Below, one piece after another: positions 17,378 to 26,023 of a stretch of DNA of 64,000 nucleotides. Under the pieces are notes generated by a model, which searched no databases, had not been told where the DNA came from, and saw only the letters and a list, made by a program, of their open reading frames with translations. The stretch lies in assembly GCF_000016425.1 (NCBI RefSeq), contig NC_009380.1, positions 310,001 through 374,000 on the forward strand, read 5' to 3'. Both the position numbers and the translations under genes were made by a program. This stretch comes from Salinispora tropica CNB-440. Its GTDB lineage: Bacteria; Actinomycetota; Actinomycetes; Mycobacteriales; Micromonosporaceae. Every line of letters begins with the position of its first letter. The stretch's first letter is position 1.

Positions 17378-17405
17378 TAGGTTGCTGTCTATGCGATGGG
17401 GCTGA
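17378..17405 (+). promoter_or_regulatory. Promoter and 4-codon leaderless upstream ORF of phoU
   Basis: TAGGTT (17378-17383) is followed after 7 bases by ATG 17391, which encodes only Met-Arg-Trp-Gly before TGA at 17403. The spacing equals that of leaderless genes in the window, so the mRNA may begin with this tiny ORF, 71 bases before the phoU start. A regulatory role is possible but unproven. Confidence 0.4.
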
Positions 17406-17476
17406 CTCGTGGTTCGCCAAGGCGTACCCGCCCTCGGGACGATGGCGGAGCCGCGAGGCGAACAGGTGGAGGCACG

Positions 17477-18121
17477 ATGGTCCGGAGCGGCTACGACGAG
17501 CAGCTTGATCGGTTGACTGGCGCCCTGGCCGTGATGAGCCGGGAGGCCGCGGCGGCGATCCGGGGTGCGGGCACCGCGCTTCTGGACGTGAACCGGGAGG
17601 CGGCCGAGCAGGTCGTTCGGAACGACGCCGTCCTTGATCAGCTTCGCTGGGATATCGAGGCGGCCGTTCCGGAGCTGCTCGCTCGGCAGCAGCCGGTCGC
17701 CTCGGACCTGCGCCTGGTGCTCTGCGCCATCCGGATCGCGGCCGACCTCGAGCGGATGGGTGACCTCGCCGTGCACATCGCCAAGGTCGTGCAGATGCGG
17801 TACCCGGTCATGGTCGTGCCTCCGCCGGCGGCGGTCGTGGTGACGGAGATGGCCGAAGCGGCTGCGCGGATCGCGGAGAAGGCCTCGACCGTGCTCACCA
17901 CCCGTGATCCGCTGACCGCCATGCAGATCGGGCTCGACGACGACGAGGTCGACACCGCCCAGTCGCGCCTGCTGTCGCTCCTTCTGGCCAGCTGGCAGTA
18001 CGGGGTGGAGAGCGCCATCGACCTCGCCCTGGTCGGCCGCTATTACGAGCGGTACGCGGACCACGCGGTCAACGTGGCGCGTCAGGTGGTCTACCTGGTA
18101 ACCGGAACGATTCGGCTCTAG
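17477..18121 (+). CDS. phoU: Phosphate signalling regulator PhoU
   Basis: This 214-residue helical protein has two PhoU repeats. Metal-binding signatures are visible as ADLERMGDLAVHIAKVV near residue 92 and GRYYERYADHAVNVARQVV near residue 190. PhoU links the Pst transporter to the SenX3/PhoR-type sensor kinase and dampens Pho-regulon expression when phosphate is sufficient. ATG 17477 follows GGTGGAGG by a short gap; upstream in-frame starts would add an Arg/Gly-rich tail without support. It precedes pstS with a strong terminator between them. Confidence 0.92.
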   Translation: MVRSGYDEQLDRLTGALAVMSREAAAAIRGAGTALLDVNREAAEQVVRNDAVLDQLRWDIEAAVPELLARQQPVASDLRLVLCAIRIAADLERMGDLAVHIAKVVQMRYPVMVVPPPAAVVVTEMAEAAARIAEKASTVLTTRDPLTAMQIGLDDDEVDTAQSRLLSLLLASWQYGVESAIDLALVGRYYERYADHAVNVARQVVYLVTGTIRL

Positions 18122-18124
18122 GGC

Positions 18125-18177
18125 GGTCGCGTCGAAGGCCCTGCCTGGGACGACCGGGCAGGGCCTTCGACGCGACC
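18125..18177 (+). terminator. Strong terminator after phoU
   Basis: A perfect 21-bp inverted repeat (18125-18145 with 18157-18177, arms beginning GGTCGCGTCGAAGG) encloses an 11-base loop, starting 4 bases past the phoU stop codon. It separates phoU from the PHO-box-driven pst operon. Confidence 0.9.
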
Positions 18178-18267
18178 AGGATCCGGGTCCTCGACAAGGG
18201 GCATCGGGGGATGCAGTGGTCCGAAAGTCACAAAGCTGAGCCTCCCGGCCACGGTCTTCGTCGCGGA

Positions 18268-18309
18268 GTTCACCTTTCGTTCACTTAGCGCCGGTCGCGC
18301 GGCTACCTG
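18268..18309 (+). promoter_or_regulatory. PHO box and promoter of the pst operon
   Basis: Two adjoining 11-base units, GTTCACCTTTC (18268-18278) and GTTCACTTAGC (18279-18289), form a near-perfect PhoP site. TACCTG at 18304-18309 is a plausible -10, so the second unit occupies the -35 position, the usual layout of PhoP-activated promoters. The untranslated leader to the pstS GTG would be about 60 bases. Confidence 0.85.
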
Positions 18310-18376
18310 GGCCTTCTACCTTGACTTCTCGTACGGCCCGGACGGGCTGGCACTCCCCGATAGAGAGGCTTACCTG

Positions 18377-19336
18377 GTGAACCGCAACGTGCTTTCGCGG
18401 CGCATCCTCGCCGGCACCGCGCTCGCCGCGCTCGCGCTTACCGGCTGCAGCAGCAACAACAACGAAGACGCCGATGGTGGCGAGAAGCTTTCGGGTGAAG
18501 TCAAGGTCAACGGCTCCAGCACGGTCGCGCCGCTGAGTGAGGCCGCTGCCACCTTCTACCGCGAGGTTCAGAGCGGCGTCAACGTCTCCGTCGGCACCTC
18601 CGGCACCGGCGGCGGCTTCGAGCGGTTCTGCAAGGGGGAGACCGACATCTCTGACGCCTCCCGTCCGATCAAGGACTCGGAGATCGAGGCCTGCGAGGCG
18701 GCCGGCATTCAGTACAAGGAGCTGATTGTCGCCAACGACGCCCTCACGGTGGTCGTCAGCAAGGACAACGACTGGGCCGACTGCCTCACGGTTGACCAGC
18801 TCAAGGCGATCTGGGAGCCGAACTCCCAGATCACCAGCTGGAACCAGGTCGACCCCAGCTTCCCGGACGAGCCGCTGAAGCTCTTCGGCCCGGGTACCGA
18901 CTCCGGCACCTTCGACTACTTCACCGACGAGATCAACGGTGAGGAGGGCGCCAGCCGCACCGACTACACCGCGTCGGAGAACGACAACGTCGTCGTGCAG
19001 GGCGTTGCCGGCACCAAGGGTGGCCTGGGCTACTTCGGCTTCACCTACTTCGAGGAGAACGCGGACAAGCTCAAGGCGCTCAAGGTTGACGGCGGCTCCG
19101 GCTGCGTCGAGCCGAGCCTGAAGACCGCGCAGGAGAACACCTACCAGCCGCTGTCGCGGCCGCTGTTCATCTACGTCAGCGACTCCGGTGTCAAGAAGGA
19201 GCAGGTCGCGGACTTCGTCACCTTCTACATCGAGCGGATCGACGACATCGTCACGGAGGCGCAGTACGTCCCGCTCACCGAGGAGCAGAAGAGCACCCTC
19301 CAGGCTGAGTTCGACGCCCTGAAGGCTGCGGCCTGA
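18377..19336 (+). CDS. pstS: Phosphate ABC transporter substrate-binding lipoprotein PstS
   Basis: This 319-residue protein has a lipoprotein signal peptide with lipobox LALTGC (Cys about residue 24), then a phosphate-binding domain with [36 protein letters not shown] and [17 protein letters not shown], whose Ser/Thr/Asp residues coordinate phosphate in the family. It captures phosphate outside the membrane and delivers it to PstCA. It is the first gene of pstSCAB, directly behind the PHO box. GTG start. Confidence 0.96.
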   Translation: MNRNVLSRRILAGTALAALALTGCSSNNNEDADGGEKLSGEVKVNGSSTVAPLSEAAATFYREVQSGVNVSVGTSGTGGGFERFCKGETDISDASRPIKDSEIEACEAAGIQYKELIVANDALTVVVSKDNDWADCLTVDQLKAIWEPNSQITSWNQVDPSFPDEPLKLFGPGTDSGTFDYFTDEINGEEGASRTDYTASENDNVVVQGVAGTKGGLGYFGFTYFEENADKLKALKVDGGSGCVEPSLKTAQENTYQPLSRPLFIYVSDSGVKKEQVADFVTFYIERIDDIVTEAQYVPLTEEQKSTLQAEFDALKAAA

Positions 19337-19337
19337 C

Positions 19338-20285
19338 GTGGCCATCAGCACCTCGAACGCCGGTTCCGCCGCGGGCAGTGCCCTGCGGCGGGGCCGGCGT
19401 CGCCCCGTTGACAGCACCGTCAAGGTCCTGCTCGTCGCTGCCGCGTTGGTTTCGGTCGCCACCACGATCGGGATCGTCATCGCGCTGGTGCAGCCAACGA
19501 TCGGGTTCTTCCAGCAGGTCAGCATCGTTGAGTTCGTCACCGGCACGAGCTGGACGCCGACCTTCGCGCAGAAGGCCTACGGAGTCCTGCCCCTCGTCGC
19601 CGCCACGCTGACGGTGACGGGCGTCGCGCTGGCCATCGCCGTTCCGCTCGGCCTGGGCTCGGCGATCTACCTCTCGGAGTACGCCAACCCGCGTACCCGC
19701 AAGGTGCTCAAGCCGATCATCGAACTGCTCGCTGGCGTGCCGACGGTCGTGTACGGCTTCGTCGCGCTCTTCGCGCTCAACCCGCTGCTGCAGAAGTGGT
19801 GGCCGACCGACAACGGACCGGCCTTCCAGAACCTGCTCATCGCGGGTATCGCGATGGGCATCATGATCGTGCCGACCATCGCCAGCATCTCCGAGGACTC
19901 GATGGCCGCTGTTCCGCGCAGCCTGCGCGAGGGCGCGTACGCGTTGGCCTCCACGAAGATGCAGGTGTCCACCCGGGTGGTGGTGCCGGCGGCGATGTCC
20001 GGCATCGTCGCCGCGGTTGTTCTGGGTATCTCCCGCGCGGTGGGGGAAACCATGATCGTTACGATCGCGGGTGGTCTCACCTCCGACCGGATTGTCCTCA
20101 ATCCGCTGGAGGGGGCGGCGACCATGACCGCCTTCATCGCCAACATCTCCTCGGGCGACATCCCGGTCGGGTCGCTCGACTACGACTCGGTCTTCGCCGT
20201 CGGTGCGCTGCTGTTCCTCATCACCTTCGCGCTGAACGCGGTGTCGATCCGGATGGTCCGTCGTTTCCGGGAGGTCTACGAGTGA
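19338..20285 (+). CDS. pstC: Phosphate ABC transporter permease PstC
   Basis: This 315-residue permease has six membrane segments, the first at about residues 30-52. The EAA loop region is seen in YALASTKMQVSTRVVVPAAM, and ELLAGVPTVVYGFVALFAL is typical of PstC. It pairs with PstA to form the phosphate channel. It starts 1 base after the pstS stop and overlaps pstA by 4 bases, which indicates coupled translation. Confidence 0.95.
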   Translation: MAISTSNAGSAAGSALRRGRRRPVDSTVKVLLVAAALVSVATTIGIVIALVQPTIGFFQQVSIVEFVTGTSWTPTFAQKAYGVLPLVAATLTVTGVALAIAVPLGLGSAIYLSEYANPRTRKVLKPIIELLAGVPTVVYGFVALFALNPLLQKWWPTDNGPAFQNLLIAGIAMGIMIVPTIASISEDSMAAVPRSLREGAYALASTKMQVSTRVVVPAAMSGIVAAVVLGISRAVGETMIVTIAGGLTSDRIVLNPLEGAATMTAFIANISSGDIPVGSLDYDSVFAVGALLFLITFALNAVSIRMVRRFREVYE

Positions 20286-21202
20286 GCACCCCCACCATCA
20301 CCACCGAGACCCGGCCGGATTCCTCCGCGTCGGGTAACGCGCTGACCCAGCGCCGAAGCCGGCCAGGTGAGGTCGCGTTCCGGCTGGCGATGCAGGCCTG
20401 CCTGCTGATCGCCTTCGGTGTACTCGCCGCCCTGCTGACCTGGGTGCTCGTCAAGGGCTGGAATCGGCTGGACTCCCGGCTGTGGACCGAGATGCCCACC
20501 GGTCTGGTGAGCAGGCTGGACAGCGCCGGTGTGCAGTCCGCGCTGGTCGGCACGCTGTGGATCATTTCGCTGGTCGCGGTGATCTGCCTGCCGATCGGCA
20601 TCCTGTCCGCGATCTACCTGGAGGAGTACGCGGACAACACCCGCTGGTACAACCGGCTGCTGGAACTCAACATCCAGAACCTTGCCGGGGTGCCATCGAT
20701 CATTTTCGGTATTCTCGGCCTGGGGATCATCGCCCGGGCGCTCGGCCTTGGGTTCACGGTCATCACCGCGGCGATCGTGCTGTCGCTGCTGGTCCTGCCG
20801 GTGGTCATCATCGCCACCCGGGAGGCCATCCGGGCGGTGCCGCAGTCGATCCGGCACGCCTCCTACGCCCTCGGTGCGACCAAGTGGCAGACCGTGTCGC
20901 GGCAGGTGCTGCCGTCGGCGGTCCCGGGGATCGCCACCGGGTCGATCCTGGCCCTGTCCCGTGCGATCGGAGAGGCCGCCCCACTGATCGTTCTCGGCGC
21001 GGTCACCTTCATCACCTTCAACCCGGACGGGCTGGACAGTGGGTACACCGCGTTGCCGATCCAGATCTACACCTTCATCACCCGCTCGCAGTCGGAGTAC
21101 ACGGAGCTCGCTGCCGGTGCCATCGTCCTGCTGCTGGCGATTGTGCTCGCGATGAACTCGATCGCGATTTTCGTTCGTAACCGGTTCGAGAAGCGCTGGT
21201 GA
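20282..21202 (+). CDS. pstA: Phosphate ABC transporter permease PstA
   Basis: This 306-residue permease has six membrane helices and the characteristic motifs NLAGVPSIIFGILGLGII and YALGATKWQTVSRQVLPSAV (EAA loop). The GTG start lies within the GTGA overlap with the pstC stop codon, which fixes the start and implies translational coupling. Confidence 0.95.
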   Translation: MSTPTITTETRPDSSASGNALTQRRSRPGEVAFRLAMQACLLIAFGVLAALLTWVLVKGWNRLDSRLWTEMPTGLVSRLDSAGVQSALVGTLWIISLVAVICLPIGILSAIYLEEYADNTRWYNRLLELNIQNLAGVPSIIFGILGLGIIARALGLGFTVITAAIVLSLLVLPVVIIATREAIRAVPQSIRHASYALGATKWQTVSRQVLPSAVPGIATGSILALSRAIGEAAPLIVLGAVTFITFNPDGLDSGYTALPIQIYTFITRSQSEYTELAAGAIVLLLAIVLAMNSIAIFVRNRFEKRW

Positions 21203-21263
21203 GTAGTCCGATGACGGACCACCGGCTCCACCGTCCTACCCACCCCATCCAGAGGTGAGCACC

Positions 21264-22130
21264 GTGAACCCCACCGACACCACCAACCGCCCCGGCGTCA
21301 GCATCGCCGGCGTTGGCGCCCAATCGACCGGAACCCCTAAGTCCGACGCGGCGGACCCGGTGATGGAGCTCTCCGGAGTCAGCGTGTACTACGGCGCCTA
21401 CGAGGCCGTGCGCGACACGTCGATGCCGATCCAGGAGAAGCAGATCACGGCCATGATCGGTCCTTCCGGGTGTGGCAAGTCGACCATCCTGCGGTCGTTG
21501 AACCGGATGAACGACCTCATCCCCGGAGCCCGCGTCTCCGGCTCGGTGACGTACCACGGCCAGGACCTGTACGTTAAGGACGTCGACCCGATCGAGGTCC
21601 GGCGCCGCATCGGCATGGTCTTCCAGAAGCCGAACCCGTTCCCCAAGTCGATCTACGACAATGTGGCCTACGGGCCCCGCGTGACTGGCATGAAGGTCTC
21701 CAGCATGGATGACCTGGTGGAGAAGGCGTTGCGCGACGCTGCCCTCTGGGACGAGGTCAAGGACAAGCTCAAGACCAGTGGTCTGGCCCTCTCCGGCGGT
21801 CAGCAGCAGCGGCTCTGTATCGCCCGGACGATCGCCGTCCGACCCGAGATCATCCTCATGGACGAGCCCTGCTCGGCGCTCGACCCGATCGCCACGGCGA
21901 AGATCGAGGACCTGATGTCGGAGCTGTCGAATGACTACACGATCGTCATCGTCACCCACAACATGCAGCAGGCGGCCCGGGTAAGCCACTACACGGCCTT
22001 CTTCACCGCCGAGGTGGACGAGCGGCAGGAGCGGCACGGACGGCTGGTCGAGTTCAGCCAGACAGGCAAGCTCTTCACCAACCCAGCGGACAAGCGCACG
22101 GAAGACTACATCACCGGCCGCTTCGGCTGA
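21264..22130 (+). CDS. pstB: Phosphate ABC transporter ATPase PstB
   Basis: The protein has about 288 residues with Walker [10 protein letters not shown], the Q-loop in [23 protein letters not shown] signature LSGGQQQR and Walker [14 protein letters not shown], all intact. It powers phosphate import through PstCA. AGAGG at 21251-21255 is correctly spaced for GTG 21264; GTG 21255, which would overlap that site, is the alternative and adds three residues. It is the last pst gene. A regulator gene follows within about 20 bases. Confidence 0.95.
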   Translation: MNPTDTTNRPGVSIAGVGAQSTGTPKSDAADPVMELSGVSVYYGAYEAVRDTSMPIQEKQITAMIGPSGCGKSTILRSLNRMNDLIPGARVSGSVTYHGQDLYVKDVDPIEVRRRIGMVFQKPNPFPKSIYDNVAYGPRVTGMKVSSMDDLVEKALRDAALWDEVKDKLKTSGLALSGGQQQRLCIARTIAVRPEIILMDEPCSALDPIATAKIEDLMSELSNDYTIVIVTHNMQQAARVSHYTAFFTAEVDERQERHGRLVEFSQTGKLFTNPADKRTEDYITGRFG

Positions 22131-22147
22131 TCCCGCGGCCGGTGTCG

Positions 22148-22903
22148 ATGAATAGCGTCGTCGAGAACACCAAGGGTGACTATCGAACGGAGGGCAGATT
22201 TCTCCTTTTTGTGGTGGATGAAGACAAGGTTGCCGGCCCGGAGTTGGTGACGGAGCTATCCGCTCTCCGGGTGCAGGGGCGGTACTTCCCACACGCTGCC
22301 GAGGCGCTGCTGGCCGCTGGTGCCCTGCAACCGGACGCGGCCGTCGTGTCGGCTGGGCTCACCACCATGGCCAGCACCGAGTTGGTCCGGCTGCTGGTCG
22401 GGCAGGCCGGCATCCCCACCCTGGTCGGGGTGGGGGATGACGACGGGTCGGTGGCCGTCGGGGCGCTCCGGGCTGGCGCCACGGCCTGCGTTCGACGGCC
22501 GTACCGGGTGGACGAGGTGGTGCCGATCCTGCGTGGGATCCGGCCGGAGACCGCCGGCAGTCTGGACCCGCCGGTTGAGCTGGGCGGTCTCCGAATGGAA
22601 CCGGCCACCTACGAGGTGACGCTGCACGGCCGGCCAGTGTCGTTGCCGTTGAAGGAGTTCCGGCTCCTGTACTTCTTCATGACGCACGCCGATCGGACGG
22701 TCAGCCGGGAACAGCTGTTGTCGGCGGTGTGGGATGGGTCGACGGGGGAGAGCTCGAACACTCTCACGGTGCACATCAAGCGGCTCCGCAAGCGACTGGA
22801 GGCGGAGGGGGAGCCGCAGCCGCTCATCATCACGGTGCGGGGGCTGGGCTACCGATTCACCCCGCCGGAGCAGATGGAGCCGTCCTCGACGACCCCGCTG
22901 TGA
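22148..22903 (+). CDS. Orphan OmpR-like regulator with degenerate receiver
   Basis: This 251-residue protein combines a receiver-like N-terminal domain (about residues 15-125) with an OmpR/PhoB winged helix (about 145-240: LPLKEFRLLYFFMTHADRTV, TLTVHIKRLRKRLEAEG, TVRGLGYRF). In the receiver, the acidic pair is kept (VVDEDK) but the expected phospho-acceptor position reads DAAVVSAGL, with Ser in place of Asp, and the usual Lys is Arg (CVRRPYRVDEV). It therefore probably does not respond to normal phosphorylation. No kinase gene is adjacent. Its position 17 bases after pstB suggests co-transcription with the pst genes. GTG 22142 is an alternative start. Confidence 0.8.
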   Translation: MNSVVENTKGDYRTEGRFLLFVVDEDKVAGPELVTELSALRVQGRYFPHAAEALLAAGALQPDAAVVSAGLTTMASTELVRLLVGQAGIPTLVGVGDDDGSVAVGALRAGATACVRRPYRVDEVVPILRGIRPETAGSLDPPVELGGLRMEPATYEVTLHGRPVSLPLKEFRLLYFFMTHADRTVSREQLLSAVWDGSTGESSNTLTVHIKRLRKRLEAEGEPQPLIITVRGLGYRFTPPEQMEPSSTTPL

Positions 22904-22961
22904 CGCCGCGGGGACGGCCACCCCTGCGCCGAGGAAGCCTCGCGGCGGCCCGAGGTTGGTC

Positions 22962-23013
22962 GGGCCCGAAGCTCGCGGGCCCGGGGCCGGGCCCGAAGCT
23001 CGCGGGCCCGGGG
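22962..23013. repeat. Tandem 25-bp GC palindromic repeat, probable terminator
   Basis: Two identical 25-base copies (starting GGGCCCGAAGCTCGCGGGCC) at 22962-22986 and 22989-23013 each fold as a GGGCCCG/CGGGCCC hairpin. They lie between the convergent regulator and mshD genes, so a double terminator is the simplest reading. Confidence 0.65.
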
Positions 23014-23065
23014 TTGGGGGGCCGGAGCGGTGGTCCGAAACCGGGGACGGGCTGGCGGGTCGACG

Positions 23066-23989
23066 TCAGCCCAACTGGTAGTTGACGTGTGCCGACCATC
23101 GGGCGAAGCCGAGCCGCTCGTAGAGGGCCACGGCCGCGGTGTTGGACTCGTCCACGTAGAGCATCACCCGGTCCAGGCCCCGCTGGTCTCGTAGGTATGC
23201 CAGCCCGGCCGCGGTGAGTGCCTTGCCGAGCCCTCCGCCGTGGGCGGTTGGGTCAACACCCAGCACGTACACCTCGCCGATGCGGGCGGAGCCGGGCCGC
23301 TCGTGGATCTTTGTCCAGTGGAAGCCGAGTAGCTGTCCCGCCGGGTCGACGGCGAGGAGGAAACCAGCCGCGTCGAACCACGGCTCGTCGCGGCGTGCCT
23401 GGAGGTCTGCGGCGGTCCACTGGCCCTGTTCCGGGTGGTCGGCGAAGGCCTTGGCGTTGAGCGCCAGCCAGGCGTCGTCGTCGGCTCCGGGCCGGTACGC
23501 CCGCAGCGTCACCCCGTCTGGCAGGGGCGGCTCCGGGATCGGGGCGGTGAGTGGTCGGCGGAGCTGCCAGAGCACTCGGGCGCGCCGGTAGTCCAGGTCC
23601 ACCGCGAGCGCGGCGGCGGAGGGGTGGTCGCCGTGCGCCCAGGCACGGAGCGGACCGGTGACGGCCGCGCGGACACTCCGGGCCAGGGCCCGTCCGGTTC
23701 CCCGGCGGCGGTACGCGGGGTGGACTGCCAGCTCCACCCCGGTGCCGGAGGTCGGGTTGGTGATGTCCAGGTGCGCGTACCCGGTCAAGGTGCCGTTAGC
23801 GGTGCGGGCGGTGAGGTGGTGGGTCGGCGCGTGCGGGTCGCGGAGCCGGAGCAGGGTGTGCTCGTCGAATGGGTCCGCACCGTCGGCGTCCCCCGCGGCT
23901 CGGGCGAGTGCCTGCACGTCGGCGATCTCCGGTGCGTTGAGCCGGTCGGTCCGGGTCACCCGGTCGCTGTCGGGTTCGGTGCTGTTCAT
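23066..23989 (-). CDS. mshD: Mycothiol synthase MshD
   Basis: This 307-residue protein has two tandem GNAT acetyltransferase domains; the acetyl-CoA-binding motifs are AVHPAYRRRGTGRALARSV in the first half and LGVDPTAHGGGLGKALTAAG in the second, and the C-terminal YVDESNTAAVALYERLGFA is typical. It acetylates Cys-GlcN-Ins in the last step of mycothiol synthesis, the main actinomycete thiol. ATG 23989 has TACCGT ending 6 bases upstream (leaderless). It is followed on the same strand upstream by a deacetylase gene with 25 bases between them. Confidence 0.92.
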   Translation of the reverse strand: MNSTEPDSDRVTRTDRLNAPEIADVQALARAAGDADGADPFDEHTLLRLRDPHAPTHHLTARTANGTLTGYAHLDITNPTSGTGVELAVHPAYRRRGTGRALARSVRAAVTGPLRAWAHGDHPSAAALAVDLDYRRARVLWQLRRPLTAPIPEPPLPDGVTLRAYRPGADDDAWLALNAKAFADHPEQGQWTAADLQARRDEPWFDAAGFLLAVDPAGQLLGFHWTKIHERPGSARIGEVYVLGVDPTAHGGGLGKALTAAGLAYLRDQRGLDRVMLYVDESNTAAVALYERLGFARWSAHVNYQLG

Positions 23990-24014
23990 CGGCTCACGGT
24001 AGCCCGGCCACCGG

Positions 24015-24968
24015 TCAGGTGATGCTGGGTGGCAGCGCCGCGACCGGGAAGCGGGTGATGAGCTCCGGCAGGATCTGGCTGAGCGCGTCCACGGTGTCCT
24101 GCCGGGGCCCGCCCCCATCGTGCAGGAGCACGATCGAGCCGGGTCCCACCTCGTCGAGCACGGTCGTCGCGATGGGGTCGGCGCCGGGTGTCTCCCAGTC
24201 CCGTGGGTCGATCGTCCAGTGCAGCGGGGTCAGGCCCAACTCCTGGGCCGCCGACACGACCGAGTAGGTCCAGGCGCCGCCGGGCTGGCGGTAGTAGGCG
24301 ATGGGGGCGTCGGGGACGGCGGCGTGGATCGCGTCGCTGGTCCGGATCAGGTCCGCCCGGATCTCATCCGGGGACCGGGAGCCGAGGGCGATGTCATGGT
24401 TCCAGGTGTGGTTGCACAGGGTGTGGCCGTCGGCCACGATCGCTTGGATCAGCTCCGGGTAGGCGCTGGCGTTCTTGCCGGTCACGCAGAAGGTGGCGGT
24501 GACCCCGTACTCCCGTAGGGACGTGAGGATCTGTGGGGTGTACTGGGGGTTGGGCCCGTCGTCGAAGGTGAGGGCCACGGTCGAGGTTCCGGTGGTGCGC
24601 TGGGTGCCTTCGTCGTAGTAGTCGCTACTCGCGGTCGGCTCCGGAGCGGTCGGTTCGGCGGCGGCCGGCGAGCTCTCGTCAACCGCGGTCGGCTCCGGGA
24701 CGGCTACCGTGCCGCCGTCGTGCGCCTCCGCGGTCGCGGAGCTGTCGTCGGGGGCCGGGGTCTCGGGCGCAGCTGGTTGGTCGGTCGGATGCGGCGTGGT
24801 GGCGCTGCTGGTGACCGGGGCCCCTGTCGGCGCGATTCCGCGCCCGATCGCGAACGCGGAACCGAGCAGCGCGATCACGACCACTGCTGCGATGGCGAGG
24901 GAACGGGTGGCTGGGGTGAACTGCCTCAGCCCGCCCATTCGGGTGGGTCCGCCGCCTTTCGTCTGCAC
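24015..24968 (-). CDS. Secreted or membrane-anchored polysaccharide deacetylase (NodB domain)
   Basis: This 317-residue protein has an N-terminal membrane segment (SLAIAAVVVIALLGSAFAIG, about residues 23-42), a low-complexity Pro/Thr/Ala linker (45-120), and a NodB carbohydrate-esterase 4 domain with the metal-site motifs LTFDDGPNPQYTPQIL and HTLCNHTWNHDI and the catalytic-region WTIDPRDWETPG. Likely substrates are N-acetylated wall glycans. The GTG start is tentative; an internal ATG at 24938 is possible. Confidence 0.85.
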   Translation of the reverse strand: MQTKGGGPTRMGGLRQFTPATRSLAIAAVVVIALLGSAFAIGRGIAPTGAPVTSSATTPHPTDQPAAPETPAPDDSSATAEAHDGGTVAVPEPTAVDESSPAAAEPTAPEPTASSDYYDEGTQRTTGTSTVALTFDDGPNPQYTPQILTSLREYGVTATFCVTGKNASAYPELIQAIVADGHTLCNHTWNHDIALGSRSPDEIRADLIRTSDAIHAAVPDAPIAYYRQPGGAWTYSVVSAAQELGLTPLHWTIDPRDWETPGADPIATTVLDEVGPGSIVLLHDGGGPRQDTVDALSQILPELITRFPVAALPPSIT

Positions 24969-25020
24969 CGTGTGTACCCCCGTACTTACCGGTAGAGCGG
25001 TCCTGGAACACGAGAATAAT

Positions 25021-25042
25021 CCCGATTATCCGAATAATCGGG
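25021..25042 (-). terminator. AT-rich hairpin between glnR and the deacetylase gene
   Basis: CCCGATTAT and ATAATCGGG form a perfect 9-bp stem with a CCGA loop, 19 bases after the glnR stop codon. It is one of the few AT-containing stems here. It could end glnR transcription or act as an operator for the downstream deacetylase gene. Confidence 0.5.
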
Positions 25043-25060
25043 CAAATGGTTAATAGAGGA

Positions 25061-25774
25061 TCAGACGGAGATCGGGGCGGGCTCCGACTCCGGTAGCGCC
25101 CGAGCGGGCGGGACGACGAGCTTGTAGCCGACCTGACGGACCGTACCGATCATCGACTCGTACTCGGAGCCGAGCTTGGCGCGCAGCCGTCGGACGTGCA
25201 CGTCCACGGTGCGGGTCCCGCCGAAGTAGTCGTAGCCCCACACCTCGCGCAGCAACTGGTCCCGGGTGAAGACCCGACCTGGATGCTGTGCCAGGAATTT
25301 GAGTAGTTCGAACTCTTTGTACGTCAGGTCGAGGGGGCGACCCTTGAGTTTCGCGGCGTAGGTGTCCGTATCAATGGTCAACTCGCCGGCCCTGATCGAG
25401 CTGTCGGCCCCCATGGTGGTGTCCGCCAACCGTCCGATCACTAAGCGTAACCGGGCCTCAACCTCAGCCGGGCCGGCTGAGGCGAGGATTACATCATCGA
25501 CTCCCCAGTCGGCGTTGAGCGCGATCAGTCCGGCTTCGGTGACGACCGCTATCAGGGGGGCGTTGAGTCCGGTGGCGTGCAGCATGCGGCAGGTGTCCCG
25601 GGCCTCGCTCAGCTCGGAGCGGGCGTCGATCACGACCACGTCCGGGCTGGGGCCGGCGACCAGGGTGCGTACGTCGCGCGGGGCGGTGCGGACCGAGTGG
25701 GGTAGTAGGTCGAGCGCTGGCAGCACAGCGGATGGTTCACCTGCGTGTGCCGTCACCAGAAGCAGGATCTCCAC
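25061..25774 (-). CDS. glnR: Global nitrogen regulator GlnR
   Basis: This 237-residue orphan OmpR-family regulator matches GlnR closely: the receiver has [38 protein letters not shown] and [16 protein letters not shown], followed by a winged helix with [40 protein letters not shown] and [12 protein letters not shown]. GlnR controls ammonium assimilation and other nitrogen genes in actinomycetes. The start at GTG 25774 is favoured by GGAGGTGAT just upstream; GTG 25780 overlaps that site. The proximity to mshD agrees with recalled gene order in other actinomycetes. Confidence 0.92.
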   Translation of the reverse strand: MEILLLVTAHAGEPSAVLPALDLLPHSVRTAPRDVRTLVAGPSPDVVVIDARSELSEARDTCRMLHATGLNAPLIAVVTEAGLIALNADWGVDDVILASAGPAEVEARLRLVIGRLADTTMGADSSIRAGELTIDTDTYAAKLKGRPLDLTYKEFELLKFLAQHPGRVFTRDQLLREVWGYDYFGGTRTVDVHVRRLRAKLGSEYESMIGTVRQVGYKLVVPPARALPESEPAPISV

Positions 25775-26023
25775 GATCACCTCCGTCCCGGCGGCGCGGT
25801 GGCCGCGCGTGACCAGCGCACGCTCCTCGCTGAGGGCACTGGGGTACTGCGTGGTCCCGGCGTCGCTGACGGGCGGGTAAACAGGTTGAGCCTAACCGAT
25901 TGCCCTGCGTCAACCGTCAGTGCAAATCCGTTTTGTCTGTTATACCCATGACTGGGGGGTAGGTTTTAACGTCACCGAAACCGTGACGCCCGCGGCGCCC
26001 GTTCGGTCTGGCACGATCGGTGG

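Noticed and set aside
25971..25987. GTCAC-7-GTGAC near glnR, reminiscent of GlnR boxes
   Set aside because: Spacing does not fit the GTnAC-n6-GAAAC pattern, and only one partial unit is present.
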